Positions 1 through 7,201 are shown, numbered from the stretch's first letter. The stretch is DNA of 18,766 nt from JBOHNS01 sp050730835 (GCA_050730835.1 JBOHNS010000034.1:1-18766), one strand, 5' to 3'. Numbers and translations: made by a program. The notes: generated by a model from the letters alone, not told the origin.

Positions 1-73
1 GAATAATGCCAGTGGCATGCTGTAATGAGGAGTCGTCGAGCCGGTTGTCGACTTTTACAAACAACTAACCAAG

Positions 74-199
74 ATGTGTAGTCCTGCCCTAAAGTTTTTT
101 GGTACCTTTTTTGCTATCAAAAAAGATACTGCTAAAGTTCCTGGCAGCAGGAACACCAAAAAATTGTTTTTGAAAGCAAGCGGTGGTGTGCTAGCATAA
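74..199 (+). other. Doubtful small ORF in the leader of the first gene
   Basis: A frame open from 29 to the TAA at 197-199 has its only ATG at 74, giving 41 residues. No Shine-Dalgarno precedes the ATG. The same bases can fold into a branched inverted-repeat structure and hold a promoter-like pair for the next gene. Upstream, bases 2-25 in another frame could be the last codons of a gene cut by the window edge. I see nothing that identifies a product, and a non-coding leader is more likely. Confidence 0.15.
170..197 (+). promoter_or_regulatory. Putative promoter of the DUF916-like gene
   Basis: TTGAAA (170-175) and TAGCAT (192-197) are separated by 16 bp, and a TG extension sits just before the -10. 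The -10 ends 9 nt before the ATG at 207, so the transcript would be nearly leaderless. Confidence 0.35.
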
Positions 200-206
200 A
201 TTTATT

Positions 207-1220
207 ATGCTTAAACTAAAATTTCGGGGACTCAGAGCGTCATTTAATAATTTTGCGTTTGTCTTGGCGCTGGCCGGCGCGCTGATCATTACAACGGTTT
301 TGCCGGCCGGCGCGGCCAGTGCCCAATCGAGCGGCGCGCAGGCCAACGGCTTTGTGATTTCGCCGGTCAAAAGCGAAATTACGGTCAGAAAAGGTCAGAG
401 CCAGAACGTCCAACTGTCGGTCGAAAATCCGACTTTGGTCAAAACCACGGTCAAAGCCGTGGTCAACGATTTTGTGGCTAGCAATGATGAGTCCGGCACG
501 CCGCGCTTAATTCTGAATAATAAAACACCGCTGCCGGCTAACAATTTTAAAACTTTAGTTAATAATATTCCCGAAATTAAGCTTGCCCCAAACCAAAAGC
601 AATATATTAATGTTACGATTTCCGTGCCAGCCAGCGCCAATTCCGGTGGTTATTACGGGGCTATTCGGTTTGCCCCGGCTAATGTTAGCCAAAAATCCAA
701 TGTTGGTTTGACGGCCAGCGCCGGCTCGCTATTTTTGGTCACGGTGCCGGGCAATTTGACAGAAAAGGCCAATTTGGTCCAGCTTTCGGCGGCCGGTGCC
801 AGCGGCAACGCCAGCAGCTTTTTGACTTCTGGCAAGGTTTCGGTGCTAGCGCGCCTCAAAAACGTCGGCAATATTCAAGTCAAACCATTTGGCAAAATTA
901 GAGTCATAGGCACGTTCGGCCACCAAGTCGCCAGCTTTGAATTTAATAGTAGCGGCGGCGACATTTTGCCGGCCAGCACGCGCAAATTTGTTAAACAATT
1001 AAAACACCAAAGCTGGTTTGGCCGCTATCGTATAACTGCCAATCTGGCCTACCAAAACGGCGGTGGCAGTTTGATCAACGCCAGCTCGACTTTCTATTAT
1101 TTTCCGGTTTGGTTTTTGATTGTGGTGGCCGTCGTTATTCTGATAATAATCGGCCTAATTTACCGCTTGGCGACGCGCAAATCGCGGCGGCCGAAGCCAA
1201 AATCTGGCAAAAAAGCTTGA
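207..1220 (+). CDS. DUF916/WxL-type surface protein with C-terminal membrane anchor
   Basis: Predicted exported protein of 337 residues. Residues 1-39 form a signal peptide (basic start, long hydrophobic core, ASA before Gln40). Residues 48-155 resemble the DUF916 domain of Gram-positive WxL-system proteins: an early ISPVKSEI segment, beta-rich repeats, and the GGYYGAI signature at about 147-153. A second beta-rich part follows, and then one hydrophobic helix at about 298-320 before a strongly basic tail (RKSRRPKPKSGKK). The protein is therefore probably anchored in the cytoplasmic membrane with its body outside. DUF916 proteins are linked to peptidoglycan binding or cell-surface assembly, but the role here is unknown. 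There is no Shine-Dalgarno, and the start follows a -10-like hexamer by 9 nt. It is followed at 95 bp by another anchored surface protein. The family call rests on motif recognition only. Confidence 0.7.
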   Translation: MLKLKFRGLRASFNNFAFVLALAGALIITTVLPAGAASAQSSGAQANGFVISPVKSEITVRKGQSQNVQLSVENPTLVKTTVKAVVNDFVASNDESGTPRLILNNKTPLPANNFKTLVNNIPEIKLAPNQKQYINVTISVPASANSGGYYGAIRFAPANVSQKSNVGLTASAGSLFLVTVPGNLTEKANLVQLSAAGASGNASSFLTSGKVSVLARLKNVGNIQVKPFGKIRVIGTFGHQVASFEFNSSGGDILPASTRKFVKQLKHQSWFGRYRITANLAYQNGGGSLINASSTFYYFPVWFLIVVAVVILIIIGLIYRLATRKSRRPKPKSGKKA

Positions 1221-1258
1221 AAAGCTGCTATTTCTAAAAATAGAATAATTAGACCAAA

Positions 1259-1288
1259 TTTACATTTTGCCAACGCTTAAGCTATAAT
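1259..1288 (+). promoter_or_regulatory. Promoter of the PKD-domain gene
   Basis: TTTACA (1259-1264) and a perfect TATAAT (1283-1288) are separated by 18 bp. Initiation near 1295 would leave a leader of about 20 nt with no Shine-Dalgarno before the ATG at 1316. Confidence 0.6.
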
Positions 1289-1315
1289 TTAAGTTAGTTT
1301 AAGACGAAAATATTT

Positions 1316-2245
1316 ATGCCAAAATGTAATCCGCGGTTTTGGAAATTTATAGCGATTATGATCGTGGCTGTTGCGGCGGCGGCCATATTCAACGCGCCGG
1401 CACGGGCTTTAGTCGAACCGCCCAGTCCTGGTCCAAGCAGCGGTTCGGTCGGATTGGAAGGCAAGATCGGCGCGCCGCCGCCCAAGCAGCCCGCCACCAT
1501 CACGACGCCAAGTAACGGCGCGTCGTTTACTAGCAACCCGATTACCATAGCCGGTTTGTGCCCGACTGGCACGCTAATCAAAGTTTTCGCCAATAATATT
1601 TTTATCGGCTCGGCGGCCTGCAGCGGCGGCAGTTTTTCGCTAAAAGCCGATTTGTTCAACGGCCAAAACGACCTTTTGGCGCGCGACTTTGACGCACTCG
1701 GGCAGCAAGGGCCGGATTCTAAAATTGTTCATGTCAGTTTTACCAGCTCCGATTTCGCCAAATTCGGCACGCTATTATCTTTGACCAGCCCGTACGCCGA
1801 ACGCGGCGCCAACCCGGGCCAAAAACTGACTTGGCCAATCACCATTAATGGCGGCAACCAACCTTACGCCTTGAGCGTCGATTGGGGCGATGGCAGCAAA
1901 CCCAGCCTGCAAAGCCAACCGTTTCCCGGCAACGTTACCATTAATCATAGCTACCAAAACGCCGGCACGTACACGGTTTTGGTCCAGGCTAGCGACAAAA
2001 ACGGCGAGGCCGCGTTTTTGCAATTAGTCGCCGTCATTGCCGGCAAGCCGGCCCAATCCGGCGCCACAACCGGCGGCGCAGCCACCAGTCAGCCAAGCGG
2101 TGGCGGCTCGCACGGCCTGAGCCGTGGCTGGGCGATTGGCCTGGCGGCGCTGGTTTTAATTTTAATGCTATTAACCTTTTGGCTTGGCCGCCGCCACGAA
2201 TTATTCACTCTGCGCAAAAACCTGGAACGCACCGGCTCAGAGTAG
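1316..2245 (+). CDS. Anchored surface protein with Ig-like and PKD domains
   Basis: Exported protein of 309 residues. A signal peptide covers about 1-31 (hydrophobic AIMIVAVAAAAIF, then APARA). A proline-rich stretch (34-60) leads into an Ig-like domain at about 62-142. Its two cysteines, C82 and C102, could form a disulfide. A PKD domain follows at about 155-240, shown by DWGDG at 189-193 and HSYQNAGTYTV at 211-221, the usual signature strands. A Gly/Ser/Thr linker then leads to one transmembrane helix at about 272-291 and a short basic cytoplasmic tail. Such domains usually act as adhesion or spacer modules on the cell surface, and no enzymatic motif is seen. It has its own promoter but lies in a same-strand run with the DUF916-like gene and the following lipoprotein, which suggests an envelope-protein cluster. 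Confidence 0.75.
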   Translation: MPKCNPRFWKFIAIMIVAVAAAAIFNAPARALVEPPSPGPSSGSVGLEGKIGAPPPKQPATITTPSNGASFTSNPITIAGLCPTGTLIKVFANNIFIGSAACSGGSFSLKADLFNGQNDLLARDFDALGQQGPDSKIVHVSFTSSDFAKFGTLLSLTSPYAERGANPGQKLTWPITINGGNQPYALSVDWGDGSKPSLQSQPFPGNVTINHSYQNAGTYTVLVQASDKNGEAAFLQLVAVIAGKPAQSGATTGGAATSQPSGGGSHGLSRGWAIGLAALVLILMLLTFWLGRRHELFTLRKNLERTGSE

Positions 2246-2280
2246 AATCGGTTAAATGTTAAGCTCTATATTTTTGCTAG

Positions 2281-2309
2281 TTTAAAAATCTTTAAACATC
2301 AAGTACAAT
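2281..2309 (+). promoter_or_regulatory. Promoter of the lipoprotein gene
   Basis: TTTAAA (2281-2286) and TACAAT (2304-2309) are separated by 17 bp. A second overlapping pair, TTTAAA (2291-2296) and TATAAT (2313-2318), is separated by 16 bp. Either could serve, and both lie before the GGAG ribosome site at 2324-2327. Confidence 0.45.
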
Positions 2310-2335
2310 AAATATAATTAATTGGAGTTGTTGTT

Positions 2336-3226
2336 ATGAAACGAGCTGAATTTTCCCAACCAAAAAACGTGACTGAGACTAAAAAACCGCGCTCACGCCG
2401 AGTTGTGCGCGCAGCATTTGCCGCCAGTTTGACTGGGGCTGCTCTGGCCGGTTGCCAGCAAGCCACCAATCCTGCCGCCGAAAAATCACCGACAACTACC
2501 GCGACTCCAAACAAACCAAGCAATCCGCAGCCAGAGACGCCGAGCAGCACGTCAACCACAACCCCATCCACCCAGACGACCGAGACAACCAGCAAGAGCG
2601 GCAAGCTAGGCAATATAATCGGCAATATAATGCCCGACACTAAGGCCATGAAGTTGAACAGCGCTATAGCTGCCCATTTGTGCAACATTATACCCGAATT
2701 TTCAGCCGAACAAGCGTTTTCTGCCATTGACAAGCCAGATACTCACACGGCTAACGATAGTATCAATGGTTGCAATAACGGCAATAACGGCCCAAGCGGA
2801 TACGGCGCAACCACGTGGAACTTACCCAACGATGTTGAGTTTGACGTAGGTGTCGTAGATATTCTTAAAGGTAATTCTAGCTTTTATCAGCGGCTGAAAG
2901 CCGGCGCAGCAGACCCCTACAAAGCCAACGACAAAGCCAAAGCCAAAGGCATCAATATAAACATAAACCTTAACAAAATTGCGTCAATTCAGGGTCAGCC
3001 GGCTTATACCGAAATCACCACATTTACGGGCAGTAGTTTTGTTGAACTATCGACTTTGTACGTTGCCATAAATGGCGATTCATCCAACACCCAAGCGCTT
3101 GTCACGACTGTTACCCAAAACGCCCAGCCTGCCGACAAATACTATCCGGCCAAACAAATTATTGCCGAAGAGGTGGCCATGGACAAGCGAATTCTGGCTC
3201 AGCCCGATTGGCAATTTGGCAATTAG
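2336..3226 (+). CDS. Lipoprotein of unknown function
   Basis: A 296-residue protein with a lipobox, LAGC, ending at Cys40. A long basic N-terminal region contains S-R-R-V-V (20-24), which resembles a twin-arginine signal, so Tat export is possible. After the cysteine comes a Thr/Ser/Pro-rich, probably disordered spacer (about 45-88). A globular domain at about 95-296 has two cysteines (C117 and C145) and no motif I recognise. The start is well supported: GGAG at 2324-2327 lies 8 nt before the ATG, and this is one of only three clear Shine-Dalgarno sites seen in the window. It follows two anchored surface proteins on the same strand and probably belongs to the same envelope group. Confidence 0.65.
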   Translation: MKRAEFSQPKNVTETKKPRSRRVVRAAFAASLTGAALAGCQQATNPAAEKSPTTTATPNKPSNPQPETPSSTSTTTPSTQTTETTSKSGKLGNIIGNIMPDTKAMKLNSAIAAHLCNIIPEFSAEQAFSAIDKPDTHTANDSINGCNNGNNGPSGYGATTWNLPNDVEFDVGVVDILKGNSSFYQRLKAGAADPYKANDKAKAKGINININLNKIASIQGQPAYTEITTFTGSSFVELSTLYVAINGDSSNTQALVTTVTQNAQPADKYYPAKQIIAEEVAMDKRILAQPDWQFGN

Positions 3227-3228
3227 CG

Positions 3229-3261
3229 GCCAGTTCGATTGCTAAAATTAATCGGCCTGGC
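3229..3261 (+). terminator. Terminator-like hairpin after the lipoprotein gene
   Basis: GCCAG (3229-3233) pairs with CTGGC (3257-3261) and CGATT (3236-3240) pairs with AATCG (3250-3254), with a 2-nt mismatch between the two helices. The following T-run is poor (CTTTAAGCTT), so termination would be weak. Confidence 0.35.
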
Positions 3262-3284
3262 TTTAAGCTTAAAAAATATATTTG

Positions 3285-4409
3285 ATGAATAAGCAAGCCC
3301 CAAAAGTCTATGTCGGCCTGTCTGGCGGCGTCGATAGCTCAGTGGCGGCGGCTTTATTAAAAAATCAAGGCTACGACGTAAGCGGTGTCTACATGAAAAA
3401 CTGGAGCCAGGATTTGCCGGGCATGATTTGCCCGTGGCGCGAGGATTATCAGGCCGCCAAGCGGGTGGCCGTGCAGCTGGACATTCCGTTTAAAATGTTT
3501 GATTTCGAGACGCAGTACCGCCAAAAAGTCGTCGATTATATGGTCCGCGAGTATCAGGCTGGCCGCACACCCAATCCGGACATCATGTGCAACCAGGAAA
3601 TAAAATTCAAATTGTTTCTAGAAACCTCACTAGCCGACGGCGCGGATTTAATTGCCACCGGCCATTACGCCCGGATTCAGCGGCAAGCAGCTTCGCCCAC
3701 CGCACGCCGCCCACCGCACACCGCTCTTCTATCCGGCATCGATAAAAACAAAGACCAGTCCTACTTTCTATATAGACTTACAGATTACGCATTAAGCCGC
3801 AGCTTAATGCCAATCGGCTTTTGCGAAAAGCCGGCGGTGCGCGAATTGGCGCGCAAATTTGGCCTCGCCACTGCCGAAAAAAAAGACAGCCAAGGCATTT
3901 GCTTCGTCGGCCAAGTCGGCATCAAAGATTTCCTTAAGCACGAACTAGGCGAACAAAAGCCAGGCGGTATTATTGATCAAAACGGTGTCAAAATCAGCCA
4001 ACATGACGGAGCAATTTACTACACCATCGGCCAGCGCCACGGTCTGGACGTCGGCGGCGGCTTGCCGTATTACGTAACCGGGAAAGATATGGCCAAAAAT
4101 GAAGTTTACGTAACAACCGATTTGGATGATCAAAATTTGTGGCGCAACCAACTAAAACTAACCAACTTACACTGGATTAATGCCGTACCCGACTACCAAC
4201 TAAAAACCATAAACTATAAACTAAGAACCCGCTACCGCGCTCCGCTAACAAAAATCACAAAAATAGTCGCGGAGGACGGACCTTGGAAAAGCAGAAAATG
4301 TGGTGTAATAAATATTTTTTTGGAAGATGAGGTTCGAGCTATCACGCCGGGGCAGTCGGCCGTAATTTATGACGGCGAGCAAGTTTTAGGCGGCGGCATC
4401 GTCGTTTAA
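3285..4409 (+). CDS. mnmA: tRNA-specific 2-thiouridylase MnmA
   Basis: Cytoplasmic enzyme that thiolates C2 of the wobble uridine U34 in Lys, Glu and Gln tRNAs, using ATP and a sulfur relay. The PP-loop ATP site SGGVDSS is at residues 13-19. The first catalytic cysteine is C102 in NPDIMCNQEIKF. GHYAR (126-130) and DKNKDQSYFLYRL are family signatures. The second cysteine is C206 in DSQGICFVGQVGI. The C-terminal beta-barrel has LHWINAVP and RTRYRAP. The length of 374 matches the family. I use the ATG at 3285; the same frame also has a TTG just before it. Two loops (about residues 137-148 and 305-316) are encoded by tracts of 7-nt period and look like repeat DNA accepted into the gene. Confidence 0.95.
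   Translation: MNKQAPKVYVGLSGGVDSSVAAALLKNQGYDVSGVYMKNWSQDLPGMICPWREDYQAAKRVAVQLDIPFKMFDFETQYRQKVVDYMVREYQAGRTPNPDIMCNQEIKFKLFLETSLADGADLIATGHYARIQRQAASPTARRPPHTALLSGIDKNKDQSYFLYRLTDYALSRSLMPIGFCEKPAVRELARKFGLATAEKKDSQGICFVGQVGIKDFLKHELGEQKPGGIIDQNGVKISQHDGAIYYTIGQRHGLDVGGGLPYYVTGKDMAKNEVYVTTDLDDQNLWRNQLKLTNLHWINAVPDYQLKTINYKLRTRYRAPLTKITKIVAEDGPWKSRKCGVINIFLEDEVRAITPGQSAVIYDGEQVLGGGIVV
3695..3729 (+). repeat. Heptad-period tract inside mnmA (GC-rich)
   Basis: Five consecutive 7-mers fit GCNCNCC, with the last degraded. GCCCACC occurs at 3695 and 3709, and GCACGCC and GCACACC at 3702 and 3716. The tract encodes the Pro/Ala/Arg/Thr loop between GHYARI and the GIDKNKDQSYF signature. Confidence 0.6.
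4198..4232 (+). repeat. Heptad-period tract inside mnmA (AT-rich)
   Basis: Five consecutive 7-mers begin with AAC: AACTAAA (4198), AACCATA (4205), AACTATA (4212), AACTAAG (4219) and AACCCGC (4226). They encode the loop between LHWINAVP and the conserved RTRYR segment. Confidence 0.6.
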
Positions 4410-4417
4410 GCACAAGC

Positions 4418-4552
4418 TTTGACCTTAGACCCTTGACCTTTATTTGATCATTGACCATAGACCTTTTAAAAAATGATCAATGGTCAATAACATAGCAATG
4501 ATCAATGGTCAAAGATCAACGGTCAATGTTTAAGTAGCTGTCAACGGTCAAT
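4418..4552 (+). repeat. Intergenic heptad repeat, GACC/GGTC family
   Basis: GACC recurs at 4421, 4428 and 4435, then GATC/GACC/GACC at 4446, 4453 and 4460. The inverted form GATC/GGTC recurs at 4475 and 4482, then at 4500, 4507, 4514 and 4521. GTC steps of 7 continue at 4540-4549. The two orientations can pair, for example TGACCAT 4452-4458 with ATGGTCA 4480-4486. Confidence 0.75.
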
Positions 4553-4561
4553 CATAAATAT

Positions 4562-4635
4562 TGTTTTGCCTTTTGCTATATTCGCAACCTGCTAAATTCC
4601 AACTTCCAAATTCTATCTACTAGCTACTATTTATC
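4562..4635 (-). repeat. Intergenic heptad repeat, GGAAGTT family (inverted copy)
   Basis: In 7-nt steps the plus strand reads AAATTCC (4594), AACTTCC (4601), AAATTCT (4608), ATCTACT (4615) and AGCTACT (4622). Its complement contains AGATAGA followed by ATTTGGA, as in the repeat that starts at 15830, so it is a related copy in the opposite orientation. The stop codon of the adjoining small gene falls inside it. Confidence 0.6.
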
Positions 4636-4767
4636 CGGATGTTTGCCAGCCGATTTTTGCTCGGCCAATTTGGCTTCCAGCCGACGCAGAAATTCTTGAT
4701 GGCGCTCGTGCTCGTAATTTTCGTAATCGCGCATTTTATTTTTGAACGAAATCTCCAAAACTTTCAT
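4627..4767 (-). CDS. Small charged protein, 46 residues
   Basis: ATG at 4767-4765, TAG at 4629-4627. The product starts MKVLEISFKNKMRDYENYEH and is rich in Lys, Glu and Arg. Its centre (HERHQEFLRRLEAKLAEQK) looks like an amphipathic or coiled helix, and the tail is basic. There is no signal peptide, membrane segment or cysteine. Codon choice resembles the neighbouring genes (GCC, CGC, CTG). There is no Shine-Dalgarno, but TTGAAA and TGTAAT with an 18-bp spacer lie upstream on the same strand. I do not recognise the protein. It lies alone between convergent and divergent neighbours, and its amino-acid pattern makes it likelier to be a real gene than chance. Confidence 0.55.
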   Translation of the reverse strand: MKVLEISFKNKMRDYENYEHERHQEFLRRLEAKLAEQKSAGKHPDK

Positions 4768-4799
4768 GATGCTTTAATTGTCGCAGCGTCGCGCAATAC

Positions 4800-4829
4800 A
4801 TTACAGTAAAAATTCTCATATTTTTTCAA
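4800..4829 (-). promoter_or_regulatory. Putative promoter of the 46-residue gene
   Basis: On the minus strand TTGAAA (4829-4824) and TGTAAT (4805-4800) are separated by 18 bp, about 32 nt upstream of the ATG at 4767. Confidence 0.35.
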
Positions 4830-4842
4830 ATTTTGCAAACTT

Positions 4843-4863
4843 GCTAGAGGTGCGTACTCTAGC
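4843..4863. promoter_or_regulatory. Perfect inverted repeat before the YihY gene
   Basis: GCTAGAG (4843-4849) and CTCTAGC (4857-4863) flank a 7-nt loop. No T-run follows on either strand, so an operator or RNA hairpin is likelier than a terminator. It lies just upstream of the promoter for the plus-strand gene and upstream of the promoter for the minus-strand small gene. Confidence 0.4.
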
Positions 4864-4877
4864 ATCAGTGCTATTAA

Positions 4878-4907
4878 TTGGCGGCGCGGACAGTTTATAA
4901 TTATAAT
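4878..4907 (+). promoter_or_regulatory. Promoter of the YihY/BrkB gene
   Basis: TTGGCG (4878-4883) and TATAAT (4902-4907) are separated by 18 bp. A second TATAAT lies at 4896-4901. The downstream -10 ends 10 nt before the ATG at 4918, so the mRNA would be leaderless or nearly so. Confidence 0.5.
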
Positions 4908-4917
4908 TAAGTTTAAT

Positions 4918-5844
4918 ATGCAGAGATTTTTAAATAAGCTGGACGAATGGCAGCGGCGGCGGCCGATAGCGAGTTTTATATTTGCCGTGATTAAAAAATC
5001 GGGCGACGACCAGCTGGGCTATCAGGCAGCGCTGATTACTTATTATGGGTTTTTGGCGCTGTTTCCGCTGCTGCTGATTGCGACCACGGTTTTGCAAATT
5101 GTGCTGCGCTCGGATCGGCATTTGGAGGCGCAGGTTTTGAATAGTATTAATCAATATTTGCCACTTATCGGCGGCGATTTGAAGAGTAATATTCAGGGGT
5201 TTCACCGCAGCGGTTTGGCGCTAATCGTTGGCGCGCTGCTGACTTTTTACGGCGCGCGCGGCGTGGCTGTGGCGCTGCAAAACGCGCTCAATCATTTGTG
5301 GGGCGTGCCACGGTTCAAGCGGCCGGGCTTTCCGAAAAACGTGCTGAAAAGTTTTGGGCTGATAATTTTTGGCGGCGGCGGGTTTATTCTGGCCTCGGTT
5401 TTGTCGAGCGCAGCGGCCAGCCTCGGCCGTTCGTTTGTTTTTACCGGCGCGTCGATTTTGATAAGTTTGATTATTTTGTTTGGCACGTTTTTGTTTATTT
5501 TTCGCTTTGGCACGGTTTCGGCGGCGGCGCGGCGTAGTCATAATTTCATTGGTGCGCTGGGCGCGGCCATCGGTTTGCAGGTTTTGCAGACCGGCGGCGG
5601 GTTTTTGCTGGCGCACGAAATCAAGCATTTGGGCGTTTTATACGGCACGTTCGCAGTGGTTCTGGGCCTGCTTTTTTGGCTGTATTTACAGGTGCAGGTG
5701 GTGCTCTACAGCGTAGAAATTGCTACTGTGCATAATTTAAAACTAGTCCCGCGCAGTTTGACCGGCAATCGTCCGACGGACGGCGACGAACGGGTGCAAA
5801 AATTGGCGACCGCGCGAGGGCAATTACAAAAAAGTCGCAAATAG
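4918..5844 (+). CDS. YihY/virulence factor BrkB family membrane protein
   Basis: A 308-residue inner-membrane protein with about six transmembrane helices: 36-62, 98-120, 144-166, 176-197, 210-232 and 240-268. Family features include the GYQAALITYYGFLALFPLLL first-helix segment, the FYGARGVAVALQNALNHLWGVP stretch (110-131), and LYGTFAVVLGLLFWLYLQVQ near the last helix. The family was once misnamed ribonuclease BN, and its biochemical role is not established. The start follows a close promoter and no Shine-Dalgarno is present. The last 21 bp overlap the 3' end of the convergent NRAMP-like gene, leaving no room for an intergenic terminator. Confidence 0.85.
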   Translation: MQRFLNKLDEWQRRRPIASFIFAVIKKSGDDQLGYQAALITYYGFLALFPLLLIATTVLQIVLRSDRHLEAQVLNSINQYLPLIGGDLKSNIQGFHRSGLALIVGALLTFYGARGVAVALQNALNHLWGVPRFKRPGFPKNVLKSFGLIIFGGGGFILASVLSSAAASLGRSFVFTGASILISLIILFGTFLFIFRFGTVSAAARRSHNFIGALGAAIGLQVLQTGGGFLLAHEIKHLGVLYGTFAVVLGLLFWLYLQVQVVLYSVEIATVHNLKLVPRSLTGNRPTDGDERVQKLATARGQLQKSRK

Positions 5845-7167
5845 CCCCAGCGCCGAGGCCGCCATCACGCCAAAAGTCAGCCAGACCAGCGCGCGCGACA
5901 AACCGCGCCCGCGGTGCGCGCCCATAATCGCGCGGCTGCCATTAATTTTGGCAATAATATAAACCAATGGCACGGCCGCGATGCCATTAAAAACAGAAGT
6001 ATAAACCAGCGCCTTGATGGGATTTATGCCGATAAAATTGATGCCCAGACCGATCAGCGTCGAAACTATAATCACGCCGTAAAAACCTTTGGCTTTTGAG
6101 AATTTGCGGTACAATCCTTGCTTCCAGCCAAAGGCCTCGCTCATGCCGTAAGCCGCCGAACCAGCCAGCACCGGAATGCCCAAAAAGCCCAGGCCGATGA
6201 TGCCGACAGCGAACAAGTCCTTGGCAATTTGTCCGGCGTTCGGGAATGATTTAACGAGCGGCTTGAGCGCCTGCGCCGCCTGCGCCGAACTATTAATATT
6301 GTGCACGCCATGGCTGAAAAACACCGTGGCGGTCGTGACGATAATGAAAAACATGGCCAGCTCCGAGGCCAGCATGCCGACCGCGGTATCGATTTTTAAA
6401 TCGCGCAAAAATTTCTTGGTCAGCCGCGGAATGCCGCCGCGCTGCGCCACCATGTGCGCCGAAATTTCCTCTTCAACCTCGCCCGAAGATTGCCAGAAAA
6501 ACATATACGGCGAAATAGTCGTGCCAAAAACCGCGGTAATGATAAACAAATATTTGAAGCTGAATTTTATTTGCGGCACAAAAGTGGCATGCAAAATCTG
6601 CAGCCACGGTTCGTGCACAATCAGCGCCGTTATCGGATAAGATAGTAGCGCCAGCGCCAAATATTTCAAAATTTTAGCATAAGCCGCGTAGCTGACAAAA
6701 ACTTCCAGTAAAATAATAATCGCCGCCACAATTATCGCCAGGGCAAAAAAGGGCAGATTGACAACCAGTCCCGCTGCGGCCGCCACAGCGCCAATATCGG
6801 CGCCGATATTGATGGTGTTGGCGACAACCACCAGCGCAACAATGCCAAACAAAGTTTTGCGTGCGTAATGCTGTTTGACGACGCCGGCCAAACCCTGGCC
6901 GGCCACGGCGCCGATGCGCCCACAAGCCTCTTGAATGGCAATTAATAGCGGCAATTGGTACAAACTCGTCCACAATTGGCCAAAGCCAAATTGCGCGCCG
7001 GTTTGCGAATAAGTCGCGATGCCCGACGGATCGTCATCGGCCGCGCCCGTAATTAGTCCCGGCCCCAAAATGCGCACAATCCGGTTGAACTTCAGCCGCT
7101 TAATAATCCGCCGCTTGTGCAAACCTTTGGAATGTTTGAGGTGCAGAAAATGTGAGTGTTTAGCCAT
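5824..7167 (-). CDS. NRAMP (SLC11)-family metal ion transporter, variant motifs
   Basis: A 447-residue inner-membrane protein with about 11 hydrophobic helices after a basic N-terminus (His/Lys-rich 1-30). The NRAMP fold is indicated by GPGLITGAADDDPSGIATYS (35-54, first helix) and GTTISPYMFFWQSSGEVEEE (215-234, sixth helix). Canonical manganese/iron transporters carry DPGN and MPH at these places. Here the motifs are DPSG and SPY, so the metal-coordinating Asn and Met are not conserved. This matches a divergent bacterial branch, and I cannot state the substrate (Mn, Mg or another ion). It is the distal gene of a likely pair: only 34 bp separate it from the upstream membrane protein. It overlaps the YihY gene tail to tail. 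Confidence 0.85.
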   Translation of the reverse strand: MAKHSHFLHLKHSKGLHKRRIIKRLKFNRIVRILGPGLITGAADDDPSGIATYSQTGAQFGFGQLWTSLYQLPLLIAIQEACGRIGAVAGQGLAGVVKQHYARKTLFGIVALVVVANTINIGADIGAVAAAAGLVVNLPFFALAIIVAAIIILLEVFVSYAAYAKILKYLALALLSYPITALIVHEPWLQILHATFVPQIKFSFKYLFIITAVFGTTISPYMFFWQSSGEVEEEISAHMVAQRGGIPRLTKKFLRDLKIDTAVGMLASELAMFFIIVTTATVFFSHGVHNINSSAQAAQALKPLVKSFPNAGQIAKDLFAVGIIGLGFLGIPVLAGSAAYGMSEAFGWKQGLYRKFSKAKGFYGVIIVSTLIGLGINFIGINPIKALVYTSVFNGIAAVPLVYIIAKINGSRAIMGAHRGRGLSRALVWLTFGVMAASALGLFATFL

Positions 7168-7201
7168 TTTTATTGATTTATGCTTGTTTATTTTTGTAAT
7201 T

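Noticed and set aside
26..28. TGA read through as glycine, extending the leader ORF upstream
   Set aside because: TGA ends several well-supported genes here, so recoding is not plausible, and a TAA directly precedes it in the same frame.
1294..1659. 121-codon open frame on the minus strand
   Set aside because: Antisense to the signal peptide and Ig-like part of the PKD-domain gene.
6176..6640. 154-codon open frame on the plus strand
   Set aside because: Fully inside the NRAMP-like gene, which has clear family motifs on the other strand.
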